64,000 nt of DNA from Brachycybe producta (Eukaryota; Arthropoda; Diplopoda; Playtdesmida; Andrognathidae). Numbering within the stretch: the stretch's first letter is position 1; each line of letters opens with the position of its first letter. The DNA is taken from the NCBI GenBank assembly GCA_036925085.1, contig JAUPFP010000002.1:8032390-8096389 (forward strand), in the 5' to 3' direction. This document shows, one piece after another, positions 44,059-56,464 of this stretch. A program made the position numbers and the translations under genes. Under the pieces are notes generated by a model that made no database searches, was not told where the DNA came from, and worked only from the letters and a program-made list of their open reading frames with translations.

Positions 44059-45204
44059 GCACACTGGATATGACTTAAACTTTACAGAAGTTAAACTTCA
44101 TAAGAGTTAAACTAGGTAAAAAAAGCACACACTGGACAAGAGAGCTTAATAATTATTGTGAACAAACTTAACAATAGAAGAGCTAATCAGAAATAAGTAT
44201 TAAAACTGATAACCTAGAAAGGTAAAGAGAACAGTAAAAAGGTCAATATTAAAAGAGCGCGATATGACTTCTGGAATGTGGAAATCCTTATGTTTCTTTT
44301 TACTAAGTGGCTGACCATTATGTTGGCATGGGTTGGAAAAATACAGATAAAACAATAACAACAACAATAAATTTTGTTTGTTTTGTCCATGAACTGGGAA
44401 GTATTAAGTAATAATTAGGTTGAAAAAAATGCTAGTCAGGATTGGAGAGCAAAAGAGATTTTTCAACGTGATGATGATGATGATGATATTTTTTATTATT
44501 TTAAAAAAAGGTGGAAAAGATTAGTTTCCTAATGGGCGATATTTCAATAAAGAATTGTTTGTCTAATTGGTTTGTTGCCCAATCTTTTTAGTGAACATTC
44601 TTCTTTTTAAATTTTAAACACTGGAAAAACTTTAGGGAGAGAAAACGTGATCAAAGTTGAATTCTCTGTAATTTGGCAGTGCTCCGCCGAAACAGTGAAA
44701 AAGATAAAAAACTCCAGTCATGATGTTGTTAATGATGGAACAGGAAGTGTCCATTGTCTATTCTTCTTCTTCTATTCTCTCTATCTTTACTTCATAATGT
44801 CCATAAACATACTGAGAACAACAAGAATAAACAATTAGGTGTAATATTGTTTCCTGCTGGGTTTTTTTTTCAAAAGATACTTTTTTCAAAAAGATCTTTG
44901 CACTTTTTTTCATCACAAACATATAACAAAATGAAAATTAATTTCTGGTTTCTACTTTTGAGATCAGAAAGAAAGAGTGAAAGTTTTTTGTTGTTGTTGT
45001 TGTTGCAAATTTCACAATCTACAATAATTAAAAAAATGTTACTAATTTTTAGATGATTAAAAGCTGGAAAGTTGCATATTTTGCAATTTTTTTTTTAATT
45101 TTTCAATCCTCAAAATGAAAAAAAAAATAAATGTTTTTGACTTTTATGATTTAACTTCAAAACGCCAAAACCTATTAGTGGTGTAATTAAAGTAGGAAAT
45201 TTAC
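44059..45204. other. Intron 2 stretch, nothing recognised
   Basis: GAT run near 44469-44486 and TTG run near 44987-45005. Frames at 44647-44838 and 44754-45056 are low complexity and have no domain. Confidence 0.4.
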
Positions 45205-45300
45205 GGCGATGCAACTTCGAAAATAAATTGCACATCAACCGCAATACCGACAACAAATATCTTGGTTGTAATGTGTGCTACCAGTAAAGTTTTCAAGACA

Positions 45301-45632
45301 CTTAAGAGGGCTCTGTAGAAAAATACTTGTGTAAATGAAAGGTAGATGGCGCCTGCAACCTCCATAGGTGACAAACTCCACTCGTCGCCAATTAATTGAA
45401 ATAGAATGCTGTCGTTTAGCTCTAAAAGCCACGTCCAAAACAACCTTAATTATCAGCACGTGACAAACTTAACCCATAACACAATATAAGTGAAGAGAGA
45501 GCACGTGTAGAAATAGCGATGACGCAATTAAGCCTGCCACGTAACAAAAAGTCTCGGTACATTTCTATGGGAGGGTTAGTGGCGCCATCTAACGATACAC
45601 GCACAAAATAAATGATCTACTTGCATTTTTAA
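45301..45632 (-). mobile_element. R6-family repeat, copy 2 (inverted relative to copy 1)
   Basis: It reads on the minus strand as copy 1 at 27806-28149. Shared: GATGGCGCCTGCAACCTCCA, CTCGTCGCCAATTAATTGAA, ATTATCAGCACGTG, CACGTGTAGAAATAGCGATG, TTAGTGGCGCCATCTAACG. Differences are mostly single bases and short indels. Three copies' worth of evidence for ends is lacking, so limits are approximate. Confidence 0.75.
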
Positions 45633-45785
45633 CCATATTGAGTTAAATGCAGTTGGGTGTTTAACTCTATTGTTCAGACATTTAACCATGGTTGATGTAA
45701 CCACATTCGTTTCTACTAGAAAATTAACCGTGGTTAACTTTTTAACTTCAGTTAATGTTTGTAGCATGGAAACGAGATATAAGTG
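45633..45785. mobile_element. Half copy of the TTAACCATGG element
   Basis: TTTAACCATGGTTGATGTAA, CCACATTCGTTTCTACTAGA, AAATTAACCGTGGTTAACTT and TTAACTTCAGTTAATG correspond, inverted, to the left part of the element at 19650-20092. It abuts R6 copy 2. Confidence 0.6.
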
Positions 45786-45975
45786 ATTCATTTGTTTTGA
45801 AATTTCTAAAATATTTTTAATTTCTTCTTAATGTTGCTTCTGAAATGCTGAATTTCCCATAATTTAATTTCTTCATTGTTCTTGTTTTGATTTGCATATT
45901 TTGCAAATTAGATTTAAAATGTTTTAAATTTCTTTCATGATATGTTATGGTTTTTTGTGGTTTTTTTTTTATTAA

Positions 45976-46131
<156 letters not shown>

Positions 46132-46226
46132 TAAGATTAGAGAGAAAAAAAAGCTTTTTTGTGTTTTAATTCGTGAAGAGAAAAATTTTAATCATGAGTG
46201 ACTTGTTTTTGTTTTTGTGTTTTCAG

Positions 46227-46350
46227 CCCGAAAACGTGATGTTACTGGAAAGAGATTCGAATCAGGTTAAGTTGATAGATTTCGGATTATCTCGTAAAAT
46301 TGTAGCCGGAATCGAAATCAGAGACATGATCGGAACTCCCGAATTTGTTG
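46227..46350 (+). CDS. DAPK1: DAPK coding exon 4: Mg-binding DFG and activation segment
   Basis: It encodes residues 142-182: PENVMLLERD, KLIDFGLSRKI with D159 of DFG, and IGTPEFV of the activation segment. The loop between beta-7 and beta-8 is two residues shorter than in human DAPK1 (which has DRNVPKPR-type sequence there), so later numbering is offset by two. T178 corresponds to human T180. Acceptor TTTCAG|CCC, donor GTTG|GTACGA; phase 0 in, phase 1 out. Intron 3 is 110 bp. Confidence 0.97.
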
Positions 46351-46438
46351 GTACGAAACAACTGGATTATTCACTGAGTGTTTATAATCAAATTTGCGTT
46401 TTAATTAATTGTTTTGGGGTTTTTTTAAAAAAAAAAAG

Positions 46439-46738
<300 letters not shown>

Positions 46739-47079
46739 TGAGTTTTTTCGGTTTTTTTTTTATCTTTTTCAATTTGCTTGTTTTAAAATTGGTGCCAAAA
46801 TTTTATTTTGTGTTCGGAATTGCATTTTTTGAACATTGAGTGGCAGCACTTGTTTGGAACTTTTTCGCGGCTGAACTTTTTAAAGCATTTTTCGGCTACA
46901 AAAGAATAATTTGCTGTTTTTGAGCCCTCTCTCTCTCTCTCTTTCTATTGAAACAGCTGTGAGTATTTTTAGCTTTTAAGAGGTTTTCAGTGACGAAGAA
47001 TGTGGCTCCATCATGTGAGTGCAACTGAAAGGCTGTTTGGCGGTTTATTCTAAGCTGGTTTTTGAAGCCTCTCATTATC

Positions 47080-47290
47080 TCATACAGTCGTTGACTTTCA
47101 GGTGCATAATAAATAGAAAGTCGAAAGTGTTTTAGAAACTAGAAGGAGTAGCTGAATCACATTTCAAGTTAATATTTTTTTTAAATAAACATTTTATGAT
47201 AGTTTGAAAATAATACAACTTTAACTTTAAGTGATTCAGCTACTATTCTAGTTTCTAACACGTTTAATTTCGCCTCGTTGTTTCATCTTA
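47080..47290. mobile_element. R1-family copy
   Basis: Left arm GACTTTCAGGTGCATAATAA, AAGTGTTTTAGAAACTAGAA and GGAGTAGCTGAATCAC; right arm AAGTGATTCAGCTACTATTC, TAGTTTCTAACACG. The right outer arm is shortened. Confidence 0.78.
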
Positions 47291-47459
47291 AGAGCCTAGA
47301 TCCACGTCCATCTTGTTGTTTTGAGCAGACGACAACGAGACAAATGAGTGTTCTTATATGGTGTTACTAAAACTGAAAGAAATCGCCTCACAATCGCTCA
47401 ATTCAAATACAGTAAAGCGCAAAATGCAATAAAAACTATTGTTCTTCATGTGTTCGATT

Positions 47460-48048
47460 TATATAATTTTTGAAAAGGTCTTTCTATTTTTAAACAACGT
47501 TCAAAGTCGTTGTTTTTTCAACCCCATGTTAAATCCCATAGGATCAAAAACCGTCCCACAAACATTTGAAAAACTCTCGTTAAAACTGATTTAGAACAAT
47601 AACAAAATAATTAGCACATACATTCATGTATTGGCTTCACGATGTTTTCTTTTTATAGATGTTGAAAAGGTCCTTCTATTTTTTAATAACGTTTAAAATC
47701 GTACGTTTTTTAACTCCATGTTAAGTCCCATAGGACTAAAACACCGTCCAACAAAAGTTAAGAGAACTCTGATTAAAAATGATTTAGAGCAATCAGAAAA
47801 ATTAGCACGTACTTACATGTGTTTATTGCCTTCAGGATTATTCCTTTTTCTAAATTTTAAAAGGGCTTTCTATTTTTAAATAACATTTAAAATCTTACGT
47901 TTTTTTAACTCCATGTTAAGTTCCATAGGAGCAAAAAACCGTCACCCAAACATTTGAAGAACTCCCGTTAAAAACAACTCAGAAGAATAACAAAATAATT
48001 ATTACGTGCATTAATCTATTGGCTTCACAATGTTTTCTTTTTATAAGG
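47460..48048. repeat. Three tandem units of about 195 bp
   Basis: Each unit contains, in order, TTGAAAAGGTCYTTCTATTT, AACTCCATGTTAAGTYCCAT, AGGA..AAAACCGTC, the ..GAACTC..GTTAAAA block, AAATTAGCACGTAC-type, and TTGGCTTCACGATGTTTTCT. Units start near 47460, 47656 and 47857. The age difference is visible in scattered substitutions. No coding potential; a small satellite-like array. Confidence 0.88.
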
Positions 48049-48469
48049 TTAGCACGCGAAATTATTTTTCTATTAATTATTATGTGACTTCGAACAGGGA
48101 GAAAAAACGTTAAAAAACCGTTTTTCAATCAACAACGATCGCAGCGCCTACATTCGGAGAAATTTTGAACTAAACGATGTATCTAGCCTCTTAAATTAAC
48201 CAGAGTTTGATAATCTGCATAATTATTTGTAAAACATCTTAAGGATGAACATCTCTTCACTTGTATATGCAAACGGACCACCGTTATATTGGAAGAGGAC
48301 GAAGAGCACAACTGACCCACTTATACTCTGTTGTGCCCCCATTTCAATAATAGCTGGTGCCTGGCTCTTTTTAAAATTTCAAATATGAAATGGCTCATTC
48401 TAATCAATATTTTGTCTTGAGCCAGTAAAATGTATACAGTATGATGTTGTCTCCAATAAGTGGTACGTT
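48049..48469. other. Intronic stretch, nothing recognised
   Basis: No gene or family recognised. 48290-48370 is less AT-rich (ATTGGAAGAGGACGAAGAGC) and could be a fragment of a retroelement, but no protein match is evident. Confidence 0.35.
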
Positions 48470-48885
48470 AGGCCAGGCGTAAATGAGGCAACAATGCAAG
48501 CTTGCAACCAGCAACCGTTGCTGGTGACGCTGCATTTGCAGGCACGAAATTGGTAATTGGCAACAGTAGTAAAGTGGATGTTGTCTTTGCTCAGTAGACA
48601 ATTAGAAAACGGGATGAACAGAAGTTGGCTCCGCCCTTTTTATGACGAACGCAACTTCTAATTGGTTGGTTATGTAGTCTGACGTCACATGCTCCGCCCT
48701 TTTCAGTGTCAAACCACACAACAAACCAATTAGAAGTTGCCGTTCGTCATAAAAAGGGCAGAGCCAACTTCTCTGTTCATCCCGTTTTCTAATTGCCTGT
48801 GCAACCACTTTGCTTGTCATATATATGATCATGATTTGGTTGCTCGTTGCTTGCTCATTTGATTCCCTAAAGTAATATTCTGTAC
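48470..48885. mobile_element. TIR element rich in GCAAC words, with a nested R4 copy
   Basis: The left AATGAGGCAACAATGCAAGC and GCAACCAGCAACC are roughly inverted at the right (GGTTGCTCGTTGCTTGCTCA-TTT). The R4 copy at 48597-48800 interrupts it. 26460-26650 may be a relative. Confidence 0.6.
48597..48800. mobile_element. R4-family palindromic MITE
   Basis: It runs from GACAATTAGAAAACGGGATG to CATCCCGTTTTCTAATTGCCTGT. The interior has CTGACGTCACATGCTCCGCC, CACAACAAACCAATTAGAAG and its inverted partner AACTTCTAATTGGTTGG. It is closely similar to the copy at 40804-41023, with the outermost left bases altered. Confidence 0.9.
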
Positions 48886-48889
48886 TTTG

Positions 48890-51046
48890 TGCACTGTTGC
48901 AAAAAAAAAAAGGACTCTTGCCTATTGCTGCCCATACAAAAATTAAATACCGAGCATGTCAACCTCCCATACATTTAATATGGGATGATGCACATCGAAA
49001 CATGAAATATTTCATGTCAAGTGTAGGAAGTTTTATAATATGTACTATAAAACTTATTTACAAGTATGTTCCTAATAGGTTATTTCTGTGTACTTTCTAG
49101 TTTTTAGATAGAAAATTAAAACCCGAGCACCTAAAACTTCCCCATGAGAAAATCGGAAGAACAGAATATTTTATAAAAACGAAACAACTCGATAAAAATG
49201 TATTGAATTATAAATAATATTACATACGTTATTATTACAAAATTATTACAAAATTTGCTTATAAAGATAAGTTTGCTTAAATAAAAATATCCCAATATCA
49301 AAGTAGATTATCAACAACCAGACGTCTAATCATATAGTGTGATTAACAGGTGTCTAATATCCTAAATATTTTTTTCTTTTCTTAAATACTTCCTAATATC
49401 TAATCGTTTCAATTGTTATGCATAATTATTATCTGTAAATGACGGAAATGAATCTTTATGGCATTTAATTTTTACACTTTTAGAGGTGGGCGAGGCAAAT
49501 ATTTACAAAAACAAATCAGGAAATCTGAAATTTTGTGACAAGATAAAAATTTATATAAACAAAATATATTTTTTCGAAGAGATTTTTCTCTCAATATTTC
49601 TGAGCTAGATTGGCTAGAAATTAAATGAAATTAACTATGCATATCTGAAACAATTATGAGTGATTGGCTATGGTCAGGTGAAAATCTTAAAAGGGGAAGA
49701 AGGGGGGGGGGGGTCATCAGCCTCAACGAGGAAATAATGCAATGAAAATCATTTATTTCCAACCTATGGGAGTTTGTGTAGCAATTGGTTTTTTCATTTT
49801 TTTTTTTCTTTCTTTTCCTAAAGAAATTTGTTTTTATGCGTAACTTTTATATTAGGTTAATGTGGTGAACTCTCCGTTATGACGTCATTGAGATTTTTGT
49901 TTTACGTCAGAAACTCACACAATTTAAGGCTATTATCAATTTGTCATTTTCATTGAGAATAAACCGGTTGTTGTTCAATCATCCGATGTTAGAAACGGAA
50001 ATGTTTGTAAAACTGGGCAATAACTGAATCTGAATAAGCTTAACAAGCACAAAACTAAGTTCAAAGCTGAAAAAGCGTAAAACTGACTAATTTCAAGGCT
50101 GAAAAACTACAAAACTTAGAAGATCAAACCTGAATAATTCACAAACTGAGAGAAAGAAAGTAAAATTAAGTTTAAAACTTTTTAATTTGTAATTGTAATT
50201 AATTACTTTTTTAATAAAATATGCAATTACTTTAAAAATATAAATTAGATTCTTAAATGAAGTAAGCTTTATGCTAGTTACTTTAAATTACTTTTTAATT
50301 GCTTTTCAAATAACTTTTGTTCACAAACAACTGAGAATATTCCTGAAATGATTTCTGAAATGATTTGTAAAAATCAGTAATTAATACTAATTATAATTTT
50401 TTTTTAATTTCACATTTGTAATTAGTGTTCCACTAATGTAATTAGTAATTGAAGAAAAAAAATTGAACATTGAACATTGAAGAAAAAAAAATGAACTGAA
50501 TAAGCAATTAAAAATAAGTTTTAAATAGCTTATTTAACATAATTATTATGTTTTGGGTATAAATAATTATTAATTTATTACACTTTATAAGAAATATAAA
50601 ACATGATCACTTTTATAAATTTATTTCAATTGATATTCAATGTGAACCGTCTAGTCTAAATAGTGAGTGTCCAATGTAGAAGAAGCACCATATTCTTCAA
50701 TGATAATCAATAAAATAGGATTTTTCTAATTTGGGGAAAGCACTATTCAAGAGGCTTCAAGTTGACTTTCAAGTGCCAAGTTTTCTTTTCATGAATTTAT
50801 GCCTGAATAATGAAATTATAAATTTAATGAAAATTGATTAAATTATGGAAGTAATTTTCTGAAATATCCACCCTTTATATGAAGTAGACTAGTCTAATCG
50901 TCTAATTAAGAGATTTGGGTTTGGGATATGTCTAAATAATTTTCTTCAAGGCTTAAGAGGGGTGGTTAGAGGCGATGGTGGTGGTGTGGTGTTTGTTAAT
51001 CAAGGTGAGTTTGTTGTGTTTTTTTTGTATACCTTTTTTATATATA
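48890..51046. other. Intronic stretch, nothing recognised apart from simple sequence
   Basis: A G run lies at about 49703-49712. 50020-50160 has degenerate AAACTGAATAAGC / AAAGCTGAAAAAGC words like a decayed minisatellite. 50740-50790 contains CAAGTGCCAAGTTTTCTT shared with 60950. No gene is recognised. Confidence 0.4.
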
Positions 51047-51062
51047 CTGAGTGAGTGAGTGA

Positions 51063-51098
<36 letters not shown>
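51047..51098. repeat. GAGT / GA microsatellite
   Basis: Four GAGT units are followed by about 16 GA units. A nearby CCAT run (51186-51203) is a separate short microsatellite. Confidence 0.97.
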
Positions 51099-51100
<2 letters not shown>

Positions 51101-51649
51101 AAGCAAAGTGATTGGTTGACTTCGATTTAAGTTGTTGGTTTTTAGAGAGATGAATGGAAATGGATGCTGAGCATCATCAATCCAATCCATCCATCCATCC
51201 ATCCCTTCTTTCTCTATGTGAAATCTCATTTTCTGGCTCTCATTTCATTTTCATCTTGTCATTTAGTTTGGCATCAGTGATTTTTTTCCTTCATTCGCTT
51301 CATCCTAATTGTGATAATTTTTTTTCTTGATCACAATTAAGTTTTAAAATAATGACAGAAGTTAATGGTGAATTTAATCTCAGTGATTTTTATCCGTGGC
51401 CAGTTTCGAATAATAGCTTTCAATTGATATCCAGGTAAAGTCAATGCAAAATTATTCATTTTTTTTAAAGAAAATATCAAAATTTTAAAAAATTTTAATT
51501 AATTTATTTTATTTAATTAATTTATATTTAATGGGTAGGATTTTTTTTAAATTTATTAAATTTATTAAATTTATTAAATTTAGCAAATGAATTATATCAT
51601 ATAATACAACTATTGTTATGCTGCGTTTTAGAAGCAACATTAAGTACAA

Positions 51650-51950
51650 ATTTGAGTGTTTTAGAAACTAGAAGGGTATCCCAATCACTTAATGGTATTT
51701 TCATGTTGATATCTTTCAAAGTAAACTTTTTAAGTAAACTTTTTAAAAAGTTGTGTCATTATCAAGACTGTAATTTAAAAGGTTTATTTTGAAAGATATA
51801 TCAAACATGAAAATGCAAAGGATTGTGTTGTCCTTCTAGTTTTTTTTTTAAAACACTTTCAAGTTTCTCTTATTTTTGCTCCTGAAAAGTATAATAACTA
51901 GGGTTTGATGATCGTTTTACATTTTAAAACCACCTTAAAATGATTTTTAT
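51650..51950. mobile_element. R1-family copy
   Basis: Left arm GAGTGTTTTAGAAACTAGAA, GGGTATCCCAATCACTTAA and TATTTTCATGTTGATATCTT; right arm GAAAGATATATCAAACATGA, CCTTCTAGT, AAAACACTTTCAAGTTTCTC. A direct duplication of AGTAAACTTTTTAA lies at its centre. Confidence 0.8.
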
Positions 51951-52719
51951 ATTTATATATTTTTTAAAAAATTAACGTTTTATGGCAATTTTAAATTATG
52001 TATTTTTATTTTTTCTCTTCAAAGTTTTCCAATTTTGTTAAATGGCATAAATCTGTTTATAATTTGTTTATTATGGTTTAAATGTGATTAGTAGAGATTT
52101 TTTTTCAGAAGTAACAACTTGATAAGAGTTGATAATATTAGACGACATTTTTACATATAATTATTATCAAAGAATGTTGACATTATTATCCTCTCACGGT
52201 AGAAAAAAAAAACGGTTATCATATTTACGTGAGTTTAATTTTAATTGTTAAAACTCCAGTTAGATGAAAACCTGATGGAAATACAAACTAATTAATCAGG
52301 TTATGTTTTGAATGTTATTTTTCATAATGAATAATCATGTAAGTGTGTATGTTCTGTATGATTGTAAAGAAACCCAATTAATTTAATTTAGAAAAACCAT
52401 TAACTTATTTAGTTTAATATCTTAATCAGGTGAAATTTTTAGTCCATATAAAATAGAATAAACAATTTCAGATGTAACTTATTAATTTATTATTATATGC
52501 AGCTTAATTAAATATACTTTAAAAGATATTTTTAATTACAGTAAGTTCAGTCTACATTTTATAACTTCAAGATTCATAAAACTTTTTTTTTAATAGAAAC
52601 TAGAATTGTAAATGATTATGGATTTAAATGTGTTTTCAAAAACGCCATCATTAAAAAAATGAGTTTCTAAGGTGAAAGGTATTTTAGGTGAAATGATTTA
52701 GAATCTTGACAACTGATTT

Positions 52720-53035
52720 TTGAACTCTGGTTATGTTACGTTTCAGGATAATTTTAAGTTGTTAGAAACTAGAAAGGCAAATGAATCACTTAATAGTATT
52801 TTCATGTTGATATTTTTTAAAATAAACTTTGTATAGACAAACATTTAAAAAAGATGTCTTAAAACTGACATTAAAAGCTTATTTTAAAAGATATCAATGG
52901 GAAAATAATCGTTGAGCTACGTTTCTAGTTTCTAAAGCACTTTCAAGGTTTTCGTTTCCTAATTTTTCTCCTGAAAGACAAGAATAATGAGAATTCCAGG
53001 GGCGTTTACACTTTAAAACCACCTTAAATATTAAA
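52720..53035. mobile_element. R1-family copy
   Basis: Left CTGGTTATGTTACGTTTCAG, AGTTGTTAGAAACTAGAAAG and TTTTCATGTTGATATTTTTT; right GTTGAGCTACGTTTCTAGTT, CACTTTCAAGG, TTCTCCTGAAAGACAAGAAT, GGCGTTTACACTTTAAAACC. Confidence 0.8.
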
Positions 53036-53039
53036 ATTT

Positions 53040-53730
53040 TTGTAGAAACTGGTTCACTGGATCACGAAATACCGACTATAAATAGAGCTTGAATTTTAAA
53101 TATTGATATTTTAATTAATTGTGTGAGCTATATATTCTAAAATAAGTCTTATTAATTACTGCAACTCTGAAACCCCTGTAAACAATTAATTTATATATTT
53201 ATGAAAAAAAATATTGGTTTCAATTTGGATTGAAATGTGACTTTTCAATGATATGTAATAAATTGAGGGTTTTTTAATAGATAATATTCTGAAGAAACAC
53301 TTTCATTTTCAATTAGATTAGGTCGTGGTCAGTTTTTTTTTTGTCTTTTATGATGATGGCCTTCACGTTTATATTATATTTTAATATAATTTTTTTGATA
53401 TTCTCTGTATTGCTGCGTAATATAACAATTTCTGTAATCAGAACACTAATATGTGGACTCCGGAGGAGCCTTTAAGGGGGTTCTGCTAATTGTATCAACT
53501 TTTTATAAGTGCTGTATATAAGTGTAGGGTTTTGTTTGTACTTGAAAACTTTTTTGTTTACGAATCAATGATTGATGTCAACATTATTGATGTAATTAAG
53601 AAACATTAAGGAAACACAATTTTTTTTATCAGGACAATTTAGTTACATTTTTACTGAGCCCTAAAGGGGAATACTTATAATAATATTATTATTGGTAGAA
53701 AAGTATGATTAAAGGTGATGATTTAAGTGT
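53040..53730. other. Intronic stretch, nothing recognised
   Basis: AT-rich. 53440-53540 (GGACTCCGGAGGAGCCTTTA) has the look of a retroelement 3' UTR, which I cannot confirm. Confidence 0.35.
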
Positions 53731-53734
53731 AAGC

Positions 53735-54170
53735 GCTTCTCGGGACTTACTCTTCTGTCTTTTAGGTACAAATTGAAGAAAAACTAGAATATGTTTTATA
53801 TACTAGAAGAGTAACTAAATCACTTAAGGGGACTGAATTGATATTTATTTTATTTTATTTTTTTCCCAACATGCGGTTTTGAGAAAATTTATTATTTTTC
53901 AAGCAAACGTTTTTCAGGAGAAACATTATGAGAAAAAAATTCAAAGTGTTTTAGAAACTAATTCTTTAAAAAAGAAACTTTTTATCAAAGTTTGAAAAAG
54001 GCGAAAATAGTTTTTCATGAATTGTCAATGGAAAAAACCCCCAAAAAATGGGTCATTCTCAAACTGTACTATAAAGATTTAAGATATTACCTTGATTTTT
54101 TTTAACATAATCATTTACCATTTTAGTTTTGAAAACAATTAGAATTTTTCTAAAAAAAAAGATGTCCACT
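53735..54170. mobile_element. R1-family copies, degraded and possibly nested
   Basis: Left arm words (TACTCTTCTGTCTTTTAGGT, ATACTAGAAGAGTAACTAAA, TCACTTAAGG) are followed near 53935 by another partial arm (TTCAAAGTGTTTTAGAAACT). The right side keeps only TTTTTAACATAATCATTTAC and TTTTAGTTTTGAAAACAATT. Confidence 0.6.
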
Positions 54171-54179
54171 TGATGTTTT

Positions 54180-54790
54180 TGCTTCCAAATTTTACAAGAA
54201 ACGTCTATGGAGCATAGCATTAACCGCTGCTGTCCTAGACGACAAAAGTAAATTATCTATTAAGCCACTTTACGAGTATTTTGGGTACATCTGTTATTTT
54301 TTTTTTTACTCTCGTCAGACCAATATTAAATATTGCTCACCAATTTGGAATCATTTTCGAGTTAATCTAACGTACACGTAATAGAAAAGGTACAGCATAG
54401 GGCTGCAAGATTTGATAAAGGTAAATACACGTATTCTGATAGTGTAACCCTCGCGTTAGGTGAACGTCAGTGGGAATCATTAGCAAATCATAAAGTTGCC
54501 TTTTTTGAATGGTTGCGAGCTACAGAGAACAAGGCATTGTTAGATGGAATTCTTGCTAGAAACCCCCGTTTAAGTAGACATGGTCGTAGTCTTTTTTCCA
54601 CAAATGTATTTAGACTATGGAATTTTTTTTTCCAGTACATAGTTCTGTTTTGGGATGAATTCAATTTGACGATGATGTCCGTCTAAACCTTGTCTAAGTT
54701 ACAATTTACAACTACTGTACTTATGATTGGGAATTATCTCCCCACCCCTGCTACATTGCTTTCGAGCTGGTTGCAAGGTACACTGAGTTG
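54180..54790 (+). pseudogene. Decayed non-LTR retrotransposon (LINE) reverse transcriptase C-terminal fragment
   Basis: In pieces of different frames it reads KPLYEYFG, TLVRPILN, IEKVQHRAARF, DSVTLALGERQWESLANHK and FSTNVFRLWNF. TLVRPIL and IEKVQHRAARF are typical of the region after the RT thumb in CR1/L2/Jockey-type LINE ORF2. One frame stays open from about 54384 to 54630, but upstream stops and frame changes break it. The 3' end runs into a GAATTGAATT tail near 54790. No ATG or full ORF; 5'-truncated and inactive. Confidence 0.85.
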
Positions 54791-54809
54791 AATTGAATTT
54801 TCATGTTAA

Positions 54810-54985
54810 TATTTTTTAAAAAGAAGCTTTGAAAGATATCTACAGGAAATTTAGCTACCCTTCTAGTTTCTAAAGGTTTAAGACTAAACACTTTCTAGTT
54901 TCTCGTAGTTTTTGCTCGTGGAAGACAATAATTAATCAAGAGTTCATAAATCAGCAAGCTGTTCATAAAGCATCTTAAAAGTTAT
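54810..54985. mobile_element. R1-family fragment
   Basis: TTTCATGTTAATATTTTTTA, GAAAGATATCTACAGG, TTTAGCTACCCTTCTAGTTT, CACTTTCTAGTTTCTCG and AAGAGTTCATAAATCAGC follow the R1 order; the left outer arm is missing, replaced by the LINE tail. Confidence 0.65.
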
Positions 54986-54989
54986 ATAG

Positions 54990-56165
54990 CTTGGCATATG
55001 TGACATCAATCAAGTTGACTGATTGCAGCAGTTATTGGACAAACTCAACTCAACTGTATTTCGTGCCGAATTAGTTTTACTGTGTTGAAATTGAATTGAA
55101 AGGTATTACTCTAGTTATTCTAAAAATACTGACAGGAAGCAACATTACTATTGTTTTTGTTCAGGTTTATGTTTTCATGGTTTGCTTGCTGCAGCCTTGC
55201 ATTCATTGGAACTCGAATTAAAAAGTGCCAATGGGTTGTTGTTGCTGAAGGTTTCTACTTTGGAAAATCCTAAAGTTTTCTTTATATGATTTTACCCTCT
55301 TGGGTCAAACACACGACTAACTAAAACTACAGCTGAAATTCTATTTTTTTTTGTGGGTATGTTTTGATGGTTGGGAAAACACGTCCAATATATTATGTTT
55401 TGTTGTCTACCTCTCTATATGTACAATTACAGGTTTTTTTTTTGCAAGTTTCTGCATTCGACAATAGCATTTTTTTCTCTAACTTTCTGGTAGCTACAAG
55501 TCAAATTTAAAGGGAATTTTTTGGAATTTCCTAAAACGCGTCAGTGTTTAACTGAGGTGACTCGGCATTGATTCTTTTTCAGGGTTGGGTCAACCTTTAG
55601 TGTGTATATTTATATCACAAAATAAGGAGAGAGAAAATCCCTTCTCCTTCTGTGGTTCATATGAAGAAAATGGGAGTGGTTTTCAAAATGGCGTCTGAAG
55701 TCCATAATGGCCGCCAAAAATATGTTATAGGCCAAGGCTACTTCAAATGATGTATATGTTTTTTTAAAACTCATCAAAGTTGCTAATATTTATTAAACTG
55801 AGGGTTTTTAGTGAAAATATTTTTTTTTTGCTGTTGGTCTCTCGGCCATTATAAGGTTAATCGTGTAACGGGTCTTTTTGTTTTGGTGCATTCAAGGACG
55901 ATTAATTTTTTTTCTTCGAGGCAATCGTGTTTTTTTAGGGGCAGAGAGAGAGAGAGAGAGTGGGTCCAGGTGTATAGCCTTGTAATTTCATATTTTCATT
56001 AAACACTTCATATTTTAGTAATGAACAAAAAGCATAACTATTGTTGAAAATTTTCCCATTGGTTTAATGTGGAAACCTTTAATTAGCTTTAGCTAATTGA
56101 CGGTTCGTTTTGCCGAGGTTTTTTTAACGCCATTAAATTTAGCTCTCTCAAAATGACAAAATAGA
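54990..56165. other. Intronic stretch, nothing recognised
   Basis: A GA microsatellite lies near 55943-55960. No coding similarity; a 63-codon frame at 55811-56002 includes this run. Confidence 0.4.
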
Positions 56166-56171
56166 CTGTAT

Positions 56172-56459
56172 TACCTAGTACACACAGCTGATAATTTAAA
56201 TGCGTTTAAATAATAAACGTGTTCTACAGAGCCCTGTGAAGGCCAAACAAACAATATGTCGAATTCATTTTATTCAGTTAATAATCTGAAAATATTGAGA
56301 GTTAATACTTTAAAAATAATATATAAACTACTATTGACAAAATATTGATTTAGTATTTCAATTTAAAATATTAATAATAAAGTCCTTAACTGGGTTCCGT
56401 ATAATTCACTTAAACACATTTAATTTGAATTCATTTAACTCATGTGTGTGTACAAGGTA
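56172..56459 (-). mobile_element. 'TACCTNGTACACACA' family element, copy 2
   Basis: Inverted relative to copies 1 and 3. Starts TACCTAGTACACACAGCTGA and ends GTGTGTGTACAAGGTA; interior GTTCTACAGAGCCCTGTGAA, AACTGGGTTCCGTATAATTC. Flanking TAT / TAA do not form an exact duplication. Confidence 0.82.
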
Positions 56460-56464
56460 TAAGA

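Noticed and set aside
43452..44110. Long plus-strand frames (95-188 codons) with Cys/Phe/Val/Leu repeats
   Set aside because: Product of the stop-free 22-bp minisatellite in all three frames; no gene evidence.
46351..46435. Exon 4 read through its donor as one longer exon with exon 5
   Set aside because: The read-through gives non-kinase residues (GTKQLDYSLS...) and a different frame, whereas splicing GTTG|GTACGA to AG|CTCCCGAA restores GTPEFVAPE exactly.
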